Source: Adiantum capillus-veneris
Lineage: Eukaryota; Streptophyta; Polypodiopsida; Polypodiales; Pteridaceae
NCBI GenBank assembly: GCA_014529385.2
Contig: CM043962.1
Coordinates: forward strand, 40,340,598-40,404,597
Reading direction: 5' to 3'
DNA length: 64,000 nucleotides
The translations under genes and the position numbers were made by a program. Position 1 is the first letter of the stretch. Each line of letters opens with the position of its first letter. Below the pieces are notes generated by a model. That model was not told the DNA's origin and ran no database searches. It was given only the letters and a program-made list of their open reading frames with translations. Of the stretch, positions 47,150-57,335 are shown one piece after another.

Positions 47150-47335
47150 TGTTAAATTTTATAGCATCTCAAGTGAATAGCCCACTGTGATCCCAATATT
47201 TATTTTGGCCCTTGGTATTTTATTGTAATCATTTGTCAAATCTTGACTACGACAATTTGCTAAAGTGGTACATAAGCACACCTAGGCTCCCATTGTATAA
47301 ATCATCAATTTCAAAGCCAATGTTGGTTGGTTCAA

Positions 47336-47394
<59 letters not shown>

Positions 47395-47433
47395 TCCCCA
47401 TTGCTCTACAGTTCTGCATCGACAATTTTGACA
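47150..47433 (+). repeat. LTR 1 of copia K (284 bp)
   Basis: It runs from TGTTAAATTTTATAGCATC to ATTTTGACA, with a CT tract at 47339-47388. Confidence 0.85.
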
Positions 47434-47445
47434 TGGTATCAAAGC
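47434..47445 (+). other. Primer-binding site 1 of copia K
   Basis: TGGTATCAAAGC, one change from TGGTATCAGAGC, directly after the LTR. Confidence 0.85.
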
Positions 47446-48051
47446 TTTGTGCTTGGATACCTCGGCGCTGAAGTGCATGCTTGAGAAGAATTGTTTCTTG
47501 TGGTGCTTTCTTCATTGCTCCATCGTGCATTTTAAAATGTAGGTTGTGGAGGTGTTGTCATCAACTCTCTCCCCCCTTGTATTGTGGCCATCAACATTGA
47601 ACCCACTACCAACATTTTGAAATTCTAACTACAGGGATATTTTTTGGTAGTGCTACTCGTCCTCTACATTTTGAGATGATCGAGTAGTAGTGCCCTTGGC
47701 AGTGATGATGACTTCCTCCTCCTCCCTTTACAGATTTCATTCTAAAATGCTACAGTTTCACCTCATTGATGATGATGTGTTGGTCGGTCTTCTCTCCATC
47801 TTCTCATTCTGACCTACATGTGCTTGCTGTTAGCATTTGAAAACCTTGTTTTTTGGATTTTCTTAGAGATTTAGAGCTCAAAGAATGGCATCAAAGGCGG
47901 TCCTTTCTTGATCGGCTTTGGGAACTGAGAAAGCAACTTGGAAGAGCAACATTTTTTTGTTGGGAGTTTTGGAGTGGCTTGGTGGAATTCTTTATGACCC
48001 TTTTGGAGTGTAAGAAGGAGACCATTTATTTCCAGATCTTGCACTAGCAGC

Positions 48052-48920
48052 ATGGCCCCCCTTGCTCTAGTACTAGCAAAAAACTAAATGGAAATAGTTA
48101 CGCTTATTAGAATTTGATCATGCAACTTTGGTTCACACAAAAAGTCTTATTGGATATAGTTGACAGCTCGGAGCCGCATCCTATGAGAGATACCAACAAT
48201 ACGTACGCCCACCTTCAGGATGAAGAGCACCAAGAATCATGTGTTGATTGGGATGCGAGTAATGTGAAGGCAATGTTGGCCATTGTGAAATCTCTACTAA
48301 GGGAATTTCTTGAACCATTCAAACTTTCAAGACTACCAATGCTATGTGGTCCAAGCTTATGGGAATGCCTGATCAAGATTCTACAATCGGAGTGATCATC
48401 CTTCTTGGACAGTTATTTGCCATCAAATTTCTAACCAGAAGTTCCATGCAATCTTTTCTTATAAAGGCATAAATTTATTCATGCTCAACTGTCAACTATG
48501 AAAAGTTCACTAACCATTACTCAATTAGTTGTTTTGGTACTCACAAAATTGCCTAAGGAGTACGAGACACTGTCTAGGACACTGCACTTACAAATCACAA
48601 ACGAAATACTAGAATTTGATGATCTTAGCTCTTTTCTCATTGATGAGGAAGCTCTATTAATCACTCAAGGAACAAATTGAGTTTCTGACAAAGGTGGTGA
48701 AGCCACATGCTGTTTCAAATTTTGAAAAGAAGTCCACTAGCCATTCTTATAATTGTGGGAAGCATGGTCATTTGCCTAAAGATTTAGATCCAAAGCCAAA
48801 GACAAAAGCTCTACAAAGGACAAAGGAAAATTCAAGCATGATGAGGAAAGTAGTGATAATGAATCAAGGAAGGACCATAAGGAGTCTACTGGTGTGGCAG
48901 AGACTACACTAGCAAGTACT
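48052..48920 (+). pseudogene. gag: Copia Gag of element K
   Basis: The ATG at 48052 begins MAPLALVLAK. After a frameshift, NLIMQLWFTQKVLLDIVDSSEP follows in pieces, the N-terminal block of copia Gag. LTKLPKEYETLSRTLHLQ at 48550 is the conserved L-P-x-x-Y/W block. The knuckle near 48740-48790 reads SYNCGKHGHLPKDL, so the first and last Cys of CX2CX4HX4C have changed to Ser and Leu. From 48920 to 49437 only fragments remain before the second LTR, so protease, integrase and RT are deleted. Confidence 0.75.
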
Positions 48921-49437
48921 CCTACTTTCTAGTCAAGTGGATGTCGTTGCTGCCGCTAGCTTCTGCCACGGAGAGGCTTGTGAGGGATGGAGAGGGGAAA
49001 ATAGTGCTCCCTAAACATGATTTGGACTCATGTGTTGGAGTTCAAGTTATTGATGTTTGAACCTATGGGTTGGAGTTCAATGCACATGCATCTAGCAAGG
49101 AGCCAATGCGACATATCTAAAACACTATGGAAGAGTGCACCAATCCATTTTTGTTACCCAGATTATGGACAGGATATGTTTGAAAGATCACTTTCTAGGA
49201 AAATTTGGACGTGATGTGTTCATAGTTCACGAACAGGGATTCTTGGATGTAGTGTAGTCTATAGTTCAATTTTATATGAGGCAATTGGTGCTCAAGATGG
49301 CATTCTTCCAAGGTAAACAGCTGGAGGTAGCAAATTTGAGGTGTATCCACCAATAGGGGCCACTATTAGAGTGTCCATGGTAGCTTCTTCATCAACTTGG
49401 TCTCACTATTTATGTCCACTATGAGCTGAATAGAGGG

Positions 49438-49622
49438 TATTAAAGTTTATAGCATCTCAAGTGAATAGCCTAATGTGATCCAAATATTTATTTTGACTTT
49501 AATTATTTTATTTTAGTTATTTGTCAAAACTTATGTAGGGAAATTTGCTACGGTGAGTATATAATCATACCTAGGCTCTCATTCTATAAATCATCACCTT
49601 CAATGCCAAGTTTGGTTGGTTC

Positions 49623-49668
<46 letters not shown>

Positions 49669-49709
49669 TCTCCTCATTTCTCTATGCTTCTGCATCGTCA
49701 ATTTTGACA
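49438..49709 (+). repeat. LTR 2 of copia K (272 bp)
   Basis: It runs from TATTAAAGTTTATAGCATC (TG decayed to TA) to ATTTTGACA, with a CT tract at 49627-49664. It aligns along its length with LTR 1. Confidence 0.85.
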
Positions 49710-49721
49710 TGGTATCAAAGC
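49710..49721 (+). other. Primer-binding site 2 of copia K
   Basis: TGGTATCAAAGC, the same variant as site 1. The leader to 50213 repeats 47446-47935. Confidence 0.85.
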
Positions 49722-50213
49722 TTCCTGCTTGAAGACCTTGGCGTTGAAGTGCACGCATTGAGAAGAGTTTTTCCTACTAGTGTTTTCTTCATTGCTCCAT
49801 CACCGCACATTTTAAAACATAGCTGGTGGAGGTATCATCATCAACTCTCTCCCCCCTTGTACTATGTCCATCGACAATGAAACCGCTACCAACATTTTGA
49901 AATGTGAGCTGCAGGGACGGTTGTTGGCAATGCTATCCCTCCTCTATGTTTTGAGATGCTCCATTAACAGTTGTCCTTGCCGACAATGATGACTTCCTCC
50001 TTCCCCCTACACAGGAAACATTCTAAAATGCTGCAATATCCCCTCATCATTGATGACGTGTTGACAGACCTTCTCTCCCTCTTCTTATTCCAACCTACAT
50101 GTGCTTGCCTGTGCAAGGGGAAGGAGGAAGTTTTGGATTTTCTTGGAGAGCTAGAGCTCAAAGAAGGGCATCAAAAGTGGTCATTTCTTGATCAACTTTA
50201 GGAAGTGAGAAAA

Positions 50214-51070
50214 TGTAATGGAATTGGTCTATCTAATTTGAGAGTAGTGGAAATTAATGAGAGTACTTTTGAGAAATGACTTTGTGAGCATAGCGGATGA
50301 ACATAACTGAAGATAGCAACATAATCATAGCAATTAGTTAACTTGGCATGAACAATACTTTTGCAAGAGAAAGAATTTAGAGAACATGACAACAGTTGAG
50401 GATCAGATTTATGTGGAGCCGGTCCCCCCTCCAATAGGCATTTGTATTATGATTTCTCCCATTAAGAGAGACTTGTTACAATACAATCTTTGTGTTCTTT
50501 GTAACCTAGGTGATGCAATGAAGATGGAAAACTTCATGCATCACAAGCATAACATAAACTTGAAGAAATCTTTAACTATCCCAAGCCTCACTCCCAAGAC
50601 CTCAAACACCTTTGAAGGTGGAGAGAGCTAGCAGGGAATGAGGGTAGGGAAGAGGAAGAAGAAACATTTCGTAGGAGAAAGAACTAGTTCCTCACTTATC
50701 ATAACTCTTGTTGCTAGCATAAATAATAGCATAGTAATGAAGAAGAAGGAGATAGCAAGCTTAAGCATTGAATCATGGCTCTTGGTTGGATTTGCACTCC
50801 ATATCCAACAGTGTTGGTGTAGGCTCTCAACCTCTACTTGCTTGGAGAAGGAGAGGGAGCTCTTGCACTTTGCATAGCACACAATGAGAGTGTTTGTGAG
50901 TGTGTGTGGGTGAGTATACCCCCTAAGCAACCCCCTAGCTTGCTTGGGTCAACCCCCCCCCCCCCCCCTTGTAGCTCATGCTTGAAGCTCATTGGACCCC
51001 TCCAGGCCTAGCCAATCATAAGCATGAGGCATTACAAAGCAGCAAGGGTAGCCTTGAGACAAGTGTGCCC
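50214..51070 (-). repeat. A/B-type gypsy LTR in minus orientation, 3' part only (L)
   Basis: TGTAATGGAATTGG at 50214 is the complement of the LTR A end. GTTGAGGATCAGATTTATG and GGAGCCGGTCCCCCC at 50395-50430 are complements of LTR A and B blocks, and AGCCTTGAGACAAGTGTG ends the match. The first 550 bp or so of the LTR are missing at the junction with element H. A C-run at 50953-50968 stands where LTR A has CT. Confidence 0.82.
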
Positions 51071-51072
51071 CT

Positions 51073-51716
51073 GTGCTTGAAAGAGTTGCAGGGAAGGAAG
51101 CTTATAGCTTTTTAGATGGATACTCTGGCTACAATCAAATCACAATTGCGCTGGAGGACCAAGCTAAAACAACCTTTATAACTGAATTTGGAGTGTTCGC
51201 ATTTCGTGTTATAGCTTTTGGCTTAACCAATGCCCCTACTACCTTTCAAAGATTAATAAACACTGCTTTTAGAGAATATTTGAGGGAGTTTTGTGAAACT
51301 TTCTTAGATGACCTTTGTGTTTATTCCTCTTGGAAAGAACATCTATCATGCTTACGAAAAGTGTTTGAGAAGTGTAGATTGTATCGCATCTCCTTAAACC
51401 CTTTCAAATGCCAATTTTGGGTTAAACATGGAGTCATTTTAGGGCTTACAATGTCCAAAAATGGGATTTCCACAGATGAGAGAAAAATTAAAGCATTGGT
51501 GAATTGCCACCACCTACAAACTATAAAGGAGTTCAAAGGTTCATGGGCCATGTTGGTTATTACCGACGGTTTATTTTAAACTTTGCCGAGATAGCTCATC
51601 CTTTGTGCAAGCTTCTTATTGAGTTCCAATGGACTGTGGAGTGTGACCATGCTTATGAGTCATTAAAAAAGACCTTGACCAGCGCTCTATTCTACGAGTG
51701 CGCGATTGGAATGTAA
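51073..51716 (+). pseudogene. pol: Reverse transcriptase of element H, N-terminus missing
   Basis: The frame from 51073 contains YSFLDGYSGYNQITIALED, then FRVIAFGLTNAPTTFQRL and the catalytic FLDDLCVYSS (DD at 51307-51312). GLTMSKNGISTDERKI follows in the connection region. A frameshift at about 51545 moves to the frame 51504-51716 (FMGHVGYYRRFILNFAEIAHPL). The fingers and upstream protease or gag are absent, because the left side joins a truncated LTR at about 51070. Apart from the frameshift this RT is well kept. Confidence 0.88.
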
Positions 51717-52970
51717 ATTTCCACGTGCATATTGATGCATCAAACTTTGCTATTGGGTGTGTTCCAGCTCAACTAGGAGAACATAAACTGGACTACCCCA
51801 TTAGCTTTGCAAGTCATCAATTGAATGATGCTGAGAGAAACTACACCACTACAGAGCGAGAAAATTTAGGTATGATTTATACAGTGAAGAAATGTTGCTA
51901 CTACCTTCTGGCCAACAAGTTTGTGTTCTATGTTGATCATCAAGCCTTGTTCTATGTAGTAAATAAACCTTGTTCCATGGGAAGAATTACACGATGGTTG
52001 TTAATTCTCCTTGAGTTTGATTTTATCGTTGTGGTGAGACCTGGTAAAAGACATGTCATGGTGGATCATTTGTCTCACATACCCAATGGTGAAGCCCCTA
52101 CTGGAGTCGATGATGAGTTGCCCGATACTTCTCTATTCCTATTCAAAACCATACCTGAATGGAGTGAGAAGATTGTGAACTTTCTAGTTAATGGTTTTCC
52201 ACCCAAAGAGCTTCGTAAAGACATAGCTCAAAAACTGTTAAAAGAATGCGAACCGTACTCTCTCATTGCAGGAACTCTCTACAGGCTAGGGAAGGATGAT
52301 ATTCTTAGACGTTATGCCCGTGAAGATGAGTATTTATACATACTGCAAGAAGCCCACATGGGTATAGCCGGAGGACATTTCTCAGGGGAACTAATAGCTA
52401 GAAAGGTGTTGCAATCATGCTATTGGTGGACAACCTTATTTAAGGATGCATCACTTTTTGCAAAAGGATGTGATGAATGCCAATGTTACAAGATCACACA
52501 ACAAGAGGATTGGATTCCCTTATATCCTATTAAAGTGACTCAACCATTTAAAAAATGGGGTTTGGACTTTGTAGGCCCAATTAGTCCGGCAGCTCGTAGC
52601 ACTCAATCTCAATATATTATCGTTGCCACTGACTATGTGACAAAGTGGGCGGAAGCCAGGGCGACACGTAAGGCCGACTGCCAAGTTTCTCTTTGAGAAC
52701 ATTGTTACAAGATTTGGTTGTCCCTTTGAGATTGTGAGTGACAATGGTACTCATTTTATAAATGGAGTAATGAAAGAACTCACTACCAACTTCATGATAG
52801 CTCACCATAAATCCACACTTTATTATCCACAAGCAAATGGCCAAGCTGAGAGCACCAATAAGACCTTAATCTCTATCTTAACCAAAACGGTGGAAGCTCA
52901 CAGATTGGGATTTAAAGCTTACATCAGCTCTATGGGCTTATCGTACTGCGTACAAAGTTGTCATTAATTG
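51698..52970 (+). pseudogene. RNase H and integrase of element H, one frameshift
   Basis: A 332-codon frame (51698-52696) carries RNase H (FHVHIDASNFAIGCVPAQ, FYVDHQALFYVVNKP) and the integrase zinc region (AHMGIAGGHFSGELIARK, then GCDECQCYK), followed by WGLDFVGPI with the first catalytic Asp at 52565. A frameshift near 52680 moves to the frame from 52734. There Asp at 52740 (SDNGTHF) and Glu at 52848 (NGQAEST) keep DD35E spacing. AYRTAYK-like and KMVYGQEVVMPWDF pieces follow to about 53035 in other frames. Confidence 0.87.
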
Positions 52971-53127
52971 CACACCATTCAAGATGGTGTATGGCCAAGA
53001 AGTGGTTATGCCATGGGACTTTGTCGTTCCTAGTCTTTAAGTAGCTTCTCAAGAAGGTTGGGATGGTAACCCCTTAGTTGAGTGATTATATATCCTTGAA
53101 AGGCTAGATAAAGAGAGGCAATGAGCT

Positions 53128-53940
53128 GTGCAAAATTCACTTGTGGAGAAAGATAGGAGGAAGAAATGGTTTGATCGTCATCTAAAGAACAAAGATATCA
53201 ATGTTGGTGATAAAGTCCTTATGTATGGAGTGTGTAACAAAAAGAAAAAGTTGAAATATGCGGGAAAAGGACCATATAGAGTATGTGAGATCACCCCACA
53301 AGGAACCATTCGTGTGGAGACTCTTGATGGAGTTGAAACCATTGGATTCCTCAATGGGAGAAAATTTAAAAGATATTATGATCCTTTAAGCCAAGAGGAG
53401 AAACGTGCCATCCATACAGAAAAGGCAGCCAAGACACAAATAGAATTGAAGAAGATACAAGCTCAAGCTGAGGCTAAGGAGCGACAACAACTCATAAGAC
53501 GAAAACGAGAGGCTAACCTTGGAGTCACACATGCATTCCACGTTGAAACTGACGAGGATTGGTTAGACTCTGACACACCTCTACGATACCCTATTGAGCT
53601 AAACGGTATCTATGGAAAAGTGCTATATAACGCCTTATTGGACACTAGTGCTAAATATAATCTGCTATCATATGGGGTGTGGTGTTAGTTAGGGAAGCCA
53701 CCTTTATTTGAGAGTATTATCCAAGTCAAGGGTGTCAATAAGAAAAAAACTTTGGTTTTTGGAATCTGACACACTTCTATCAGTTATGACAATGGGGTTG
53801 TAGCTCAAGACTTTTTGGTCATGCCTGTTGGAACTATGGATGGTAATATAAACCTAGGACGCACGTGGATGATAGCCACCAAATGCACTATTGATTGGGG
53901 GACAGGGGGTGTCACAACACAAAAACCAACTCTTAGCCCT
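53128..53940 (+). pseudogene. Integrase C-terminus followed in frame by a retropepsin-like domain
   Basis: One frame carries both parts. First comes an integrase C-terminal SH3-like region (NVGDKVLMYG, then KGPYRVCEITPQGTIRVETL). Then a Lys/Glu/Gln-rich linker, probably coiled coil (KTQIELKKIQAQAEAKERQQ). From about 53590 comes PIELNGIYGKVLYNALLDTSA, with Asp at 53641, and the closing block NINLGRTWMIATKCTIDWG at 53842-53898. This pair of motifs (D-T/S-G-A, then L-G-x-x-W) is that of retroviral-type aspartic proteases. Here the G of D-T-G is Ser. Stops lie at 53686-53688 and about 53767. A protease after integrase is not the usual gypsy order. Confidence 0.7.
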
Positions 53941-53996
53941 GCCACTCAAGCCATAGTCCTTGAGATATTTCCTTTTAAGGAAATAAAACCCAAACA

Positions 53997-54623
53997 TTGC
54001 ATGTCCAAGAGGTTGAACCATATCTCCCCATAGGCCCACTCTCTAGAGCTTCAACTGATGTAGTTGAAATAAATCTTGAGACACACAAGACCCATCCCAA
54101 TATAACAAAGAAAACATACAAGTGGGTCCCTAAAGCTTCTTTAGCGACCATAGCCAGTGCTAAAAGACAGGATCCTGGTAAGAGACGTCCCATTTGCCCC
54201 AAGAAATGTAAAGAAACGTTGCGTTGGATTTCTAAAAAACTAATGGAAGCCCAAGGCTACTGTAAAGGAAATGATCAAATCTGGGTGCCAAAATGTAAAT
54301 TGTGCTCTTACTTGTCACCGGGCCCATTTGAGCTCAATCATGTCGCTCCAAAACAAATTCAAGATCGTGGAAAGAAAAAAATCATGGAATGCTACACATC
54401 TGCTCCAGAGCTAGTTTGGGTACCAAAGAAAGAACAATTTGTTCCACCTAGCTCAGGAACATCGAAATCAAATGAAGCTTCTTGCTCTTTGTGTAGTTCC
54501 TATACGGAAATAGAAGCTTCAACACAAACTCCACCTACCATTGTACATATTCATACAAGCAAGAAAGAGTTTGCACCTCCCGTTGTAAGTTCGCCACCTA
54601 CAACAATGTTGCAAATAAAATAA
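53997..54623 (+). CDS. Element H ORF with four W-(V/I)-x-K motifs and Cys pairs
   Basis: An uninterrupted frame of 208 codons overlaps the end of the protease-like region in another frame. Trp motifs lie at residues 43 (KWVPK), 77 (RWISK), 96 (IWVPK) and 141 (VWVPK). Cys pairs CPKKC, CKLC and CSLC lie near residues 66, 100 and 165. The rest is Lys, Ser, Thr and Pro-rich and the C-terminus is PPVVSSPPTTMLQIK. I know no assigned function. The open frame, in an element with stops elsewhere, may be chance or recent insertion. Its start may be a frameshift from the protease frame rather than the ATG at 53997. Confidence 0.5.
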   Translation: MHVQEVEPYLPIGPLSRASTDVVEINLETHKTHPNITKKTYKWVPKASLATIASAKRQDPGKRRPICPKKCKETLRWISKKLMEAQGYCKGNDQIWVPKCKLCSYLSPGPFELNHVAPKQIQDRGKKKIMECYTSAPELVWVPKKEQFVPPSSGTSKSNEASCSLCSSYTEIEASTQTPPTIVHIHTSKKEFAPPVVSSPPTTMLQIK

Positions 54624-54744
54624 TGGGAGAGTACCTTAACACATAGGGCAGTTGAAAACTATTGGTTAAAGCCTTCACCTATAACAACTTGGAACAACTG
54701 ATTTCAAATGGTGATGACATCATTCCAAAAGGTATGATTTACCC

Positions 54745-54758
54745 AAGGAAGGGGGGAG
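54745..54758 (+). other. Polypurine tract candidate 1 of element H
   Basis: AAGGAAGGGGGGAG immediately before TGTTTGCTGACATCC. TATATATAAA follows at 54838-54847, as expected for an LTR promoter. Confidence 0.6.
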
Positions 54759-54975
54759 TGTTTGCTGACATCCATCATTCACTTGCTTCCCTCTCAACCT
54801 TCCTCCCTGAATTCTTAATCTCCAATCTTAGGGAATGTATATATAAAGCCTTATACTCACAAAAACAAGATAAAAAAGTAAAAGATCAAGAGCCATAACA
54901 CAAAATCATAAAAACACATTATGCACAAGAACATGACCCTTGTAATATTTGCACTCTAACCATCATCTATTTGCG
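54759..54975 (+). repeat. Possible 3' LTR start of element H (right edge unknown)
   Basis: The TG start after a PPT and the TATA box argue for an LTR. The coding-like sequence at 54991-55405 argues that the true LTR could be further on, at 56794. Confidence 0.45.
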
Positions 54976-54990
54976 TGTACAGATATGGCT

Positions 54991-55405
54991 AGTATGCTAG
55001 AGTCATCCACTCCTGCCTTGGGGGAGAGGTACCCTCGTTACTTTTCACAAATGTTTCACATGGTCTTTTGGTGCTTTCATGTGAATGGGATTCGGTAGGT
55101 ACGCTAGCATGTGAGAGGAATTTTGAGGAGTTAGAATGGCTGATACGTCTTTTGACCACGACTGATCCATACTTAGTATAGAGCATTTCTCCCATTGCAC
55201 AAGCCTACCCTTTTGACCAAGATGACTATAGGCGTCTAGTGACCTTCTTAGTCAACATGGGTACCTATGATGAAGAAGAAGATTTACATGACTACACGGA
55301 TGGCACATATGGTCTCATGGATGATGACTTTGTTTATCTCGACGACGAGGATAGGGGTTTAGCCTTAGGGTTTCCCCCCAATCTCTACAATATCCTATTC
55401 CCTTG
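54991..55405 (+). pseudogene. Acidic ORF downstream of element H, one stop
   Basis: In one frame the DNA reads YARVIHSCLGGEVPSLLF, then GTLACERNFEELEWLIRLL. After one TAG at about 55180 it continues with AYPFDQDDYRRLVTFLV and the very acidic YDEEEDLHDYTDGTYG and DDDFVYLDDEDRG, ending with LALGFPPNLYNILFP and a stop. A splice-acceptor-like TTTGCGTGTACAG precedes it at about 54970-54983. The purine run AAGGGGAGGGAAAATAA follows the stop. I do not recognise the protein. It could be a third extra ORF of H or sequence inside its LTR. Confidence 0.4.
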
Positions 55406-56780
55406 ACTCTCTAAGGGGAGGGAAAATAATTAGGTTAGGGTTCCTTATGTTTTTTGTTGTGTTCAATAAGTGTTGGTACCTTTTTCCACTGATGTGCCTC
55501 CAAGAGGTATTCTTTGTGTTTCCTAGTGTGTACATGAATGTGTTGGTGTTGTTAGGATTTGGACCTTTATGGAATCTTTCTCTTGTTCATACTTCAAATC
55601 AAGCACGACCATCAACACAAACAGGTGTTTCTTGTCCATTAGCATTGCCCCTTATTTTTTTGCATCCATGTTTGTCTGCTTTAATTGTGATTGGTAGCAT
55701 AATATTCAACACATTTTCTTAGTATCAAACATTATATTCAATGTAATTTTTTGTTATATTCACTTGTCTAGGTTTAAAAATCAAGCAGTCTGACTAAGCT
55801 AGTTTGACCAAGCTAGGCTTTAGAGATCTTCTCTTAATACCATGGGGAATGCCTTTCTAATAATCAATGGTTACTTAGGTTCTTAATCCGATTTAGGCAG
55901 CATTGTGTGAAATGTACTAGGGCTTTCTAGTGGGCTTAGTCCCTATTGAACTTTAGCTTAAGTATTATAAAGGGAGTTTACTAGTGTGATGAGCATGGGG
56001 AGGGTAACAGCATTATATGACCCCCCAAACTTACAAAATGAAAATGCTGAAAACAAACAAACAAAATAATAAAAAATAAAAATCAAAGTGCCACAATGTA
56101 AAATCTTAAGCTAGAAGAGAAATCTCAGCTTGATTGGGCACTTCACTCACATGTATCGCCTATGGTACTAGAGCCCTAGAGGTTCCCAGTGTGGGCGCTT
56201 TTCCTTGAAAATCAAAAAACCCAAGGCATACAAAATAAGCACACACATCAAAATTGAATCACTGTGAGAAGACTTTGGGGGGTCAAAGAAAAGGTAACCA
56301 GTCAGGCGATGATTTCATGAGAAATTCCTTTTATCGTAGCTTAAATACAAGGTCTTCTAGGTATAGCCTCTAGTCAGCCCTTGAACATGAAATACTTGGC
56401 TCTCGCGATTAAACAACTTAATTGACCACAAAAAATTAAGAAGCTTACCCATGGTATCAATAGTCAATCTTTAGTGCCTTTCGACCGTTAAATTAGTGAC
56501 CCCAGACTTGTTTAGTTTTTGACCTTCATAATTGTTTATGCATTGGATTATCTTGCAATTTAATGTTTATTGCTGACAAATGGTTTAGAATTATGCTACC
56601 AATCAACTTGTCTGCATAAAACTGCATATGCTTTTTAATTGTATATGAGAATGCAATTACTTTGTCAATGTTGTTCGATTTTGCAGTGACTCAAGAAGGC
56701 TAAGGACATTCATCTCAAATGCACTTTCACCTCGACGAACGAGCTTCAACTCAATGGCTTCCGATGACAGAATCTACATC
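55406..56780. other. No gene seen, possible 3' region of element H
   Basis: At 56190-56210 GGTTCCCAGTGTGGGCGCTT faintly recalls the tRNA-Asp-type primer site in reverse. Otherwise no signals. Confidence 0.35.
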
Positions 56781-56793
56781 AGGAAGGGGGGCA
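56781..56793 (+). other. Polypurine tract candidate 2
   Basis: AGGAAGGGGGGCA directly before TGTTAACCCTCAC, very like candidate 1 at 54745. Confidence 0.6.
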
Positions 56794-57335
56794 TGTTAAC
56801 CCTCACAGCTCACGGACACCCTATCACCTACGATGGACGTTGTATTATTTACTTGGTAGAGTCAGGTACCGGGCTTGTCGGTCCAATAGGAAAAGGGTAA
56901 GAGTGATCGCCGACGAGAGGCGCACTCTAACTGGAACATTCAAGGGATTAGTTGGTTGAGCATGGGCGAGCTCATATAAAAATCAACTAAACCTAAAATT
57001 CACTCATTCTCTCATTTGTGCAATTGAAGAGTGCTCTTGCTCCATCTCCATCTTTTTCTTCTTCATCTCCTTGTGTGTGTGTATGCGTGAGAGAGAGAGA
57101 GAGAGACAGTGTGTGCAATCGAGCATTGCGGCGGCACGACGGCGGCGAGGCAGTTGAGCACGGCGTAGCGGCATCTCCCGCTGCTTCGCAGTGAGGAATC
57201 CTCCACGACAGCAAGCGTAGAGCGGTGAGTGACACACCATCCCCATCTTTGAGATTACTAGTTTAGGCTTGTTGTGTGCTTGGAGCCATTTGTGGCTCAC
57301 ACACAGTGTATTAGCAAGTTCCTTGCATTGACATG
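56794..57335 (+). repeat. LTR-like sequence with TATA box and donor-like site
   Basis: It starts TGTTAACCC after the PPT. TATAAAAA is at about 56975, a short GA run at 57090-57112 and AGCG/GTGAGT at about 57225. The end is placed loosely at CATTGACA. Confidence 0.5.

Larger units (their letters stand above)
47150..50213 (+). mobile_element. Copia element K in tandem order LTR-internal-LTR-internal
   Basis: Two LTRs (47150-47433 and 49438-49709) are each followed by a primer site and by the same leader sequence. The first interior has gag but almost no pol before the second LTR. The second interior is cut at 50213 by an A/B-type LTR. This order arises by unequal recombination between LTRs of tandem copies or by two nested events. 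Confidence 0.8.
51071..54758 (+). mobile_element. Ty3/gypsy element H with extra ORFs after integrase, 5'-truncated
   Basis: It starts inside RT. Domains follow in the order RT, RNase H, integrase, retropepsin-like, W-V-P-K repeat frame. RT and RNase H sequences (YSFLDGYSGYNQI, FHVHIDASNFAIG) are of the Athila/Tat side of plant gypsy and differ clearly from A and B. No chromodomain is seen. The 3' LTR is uncertain, with candidates at 54759 and 56794. Confidence 0.8.
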
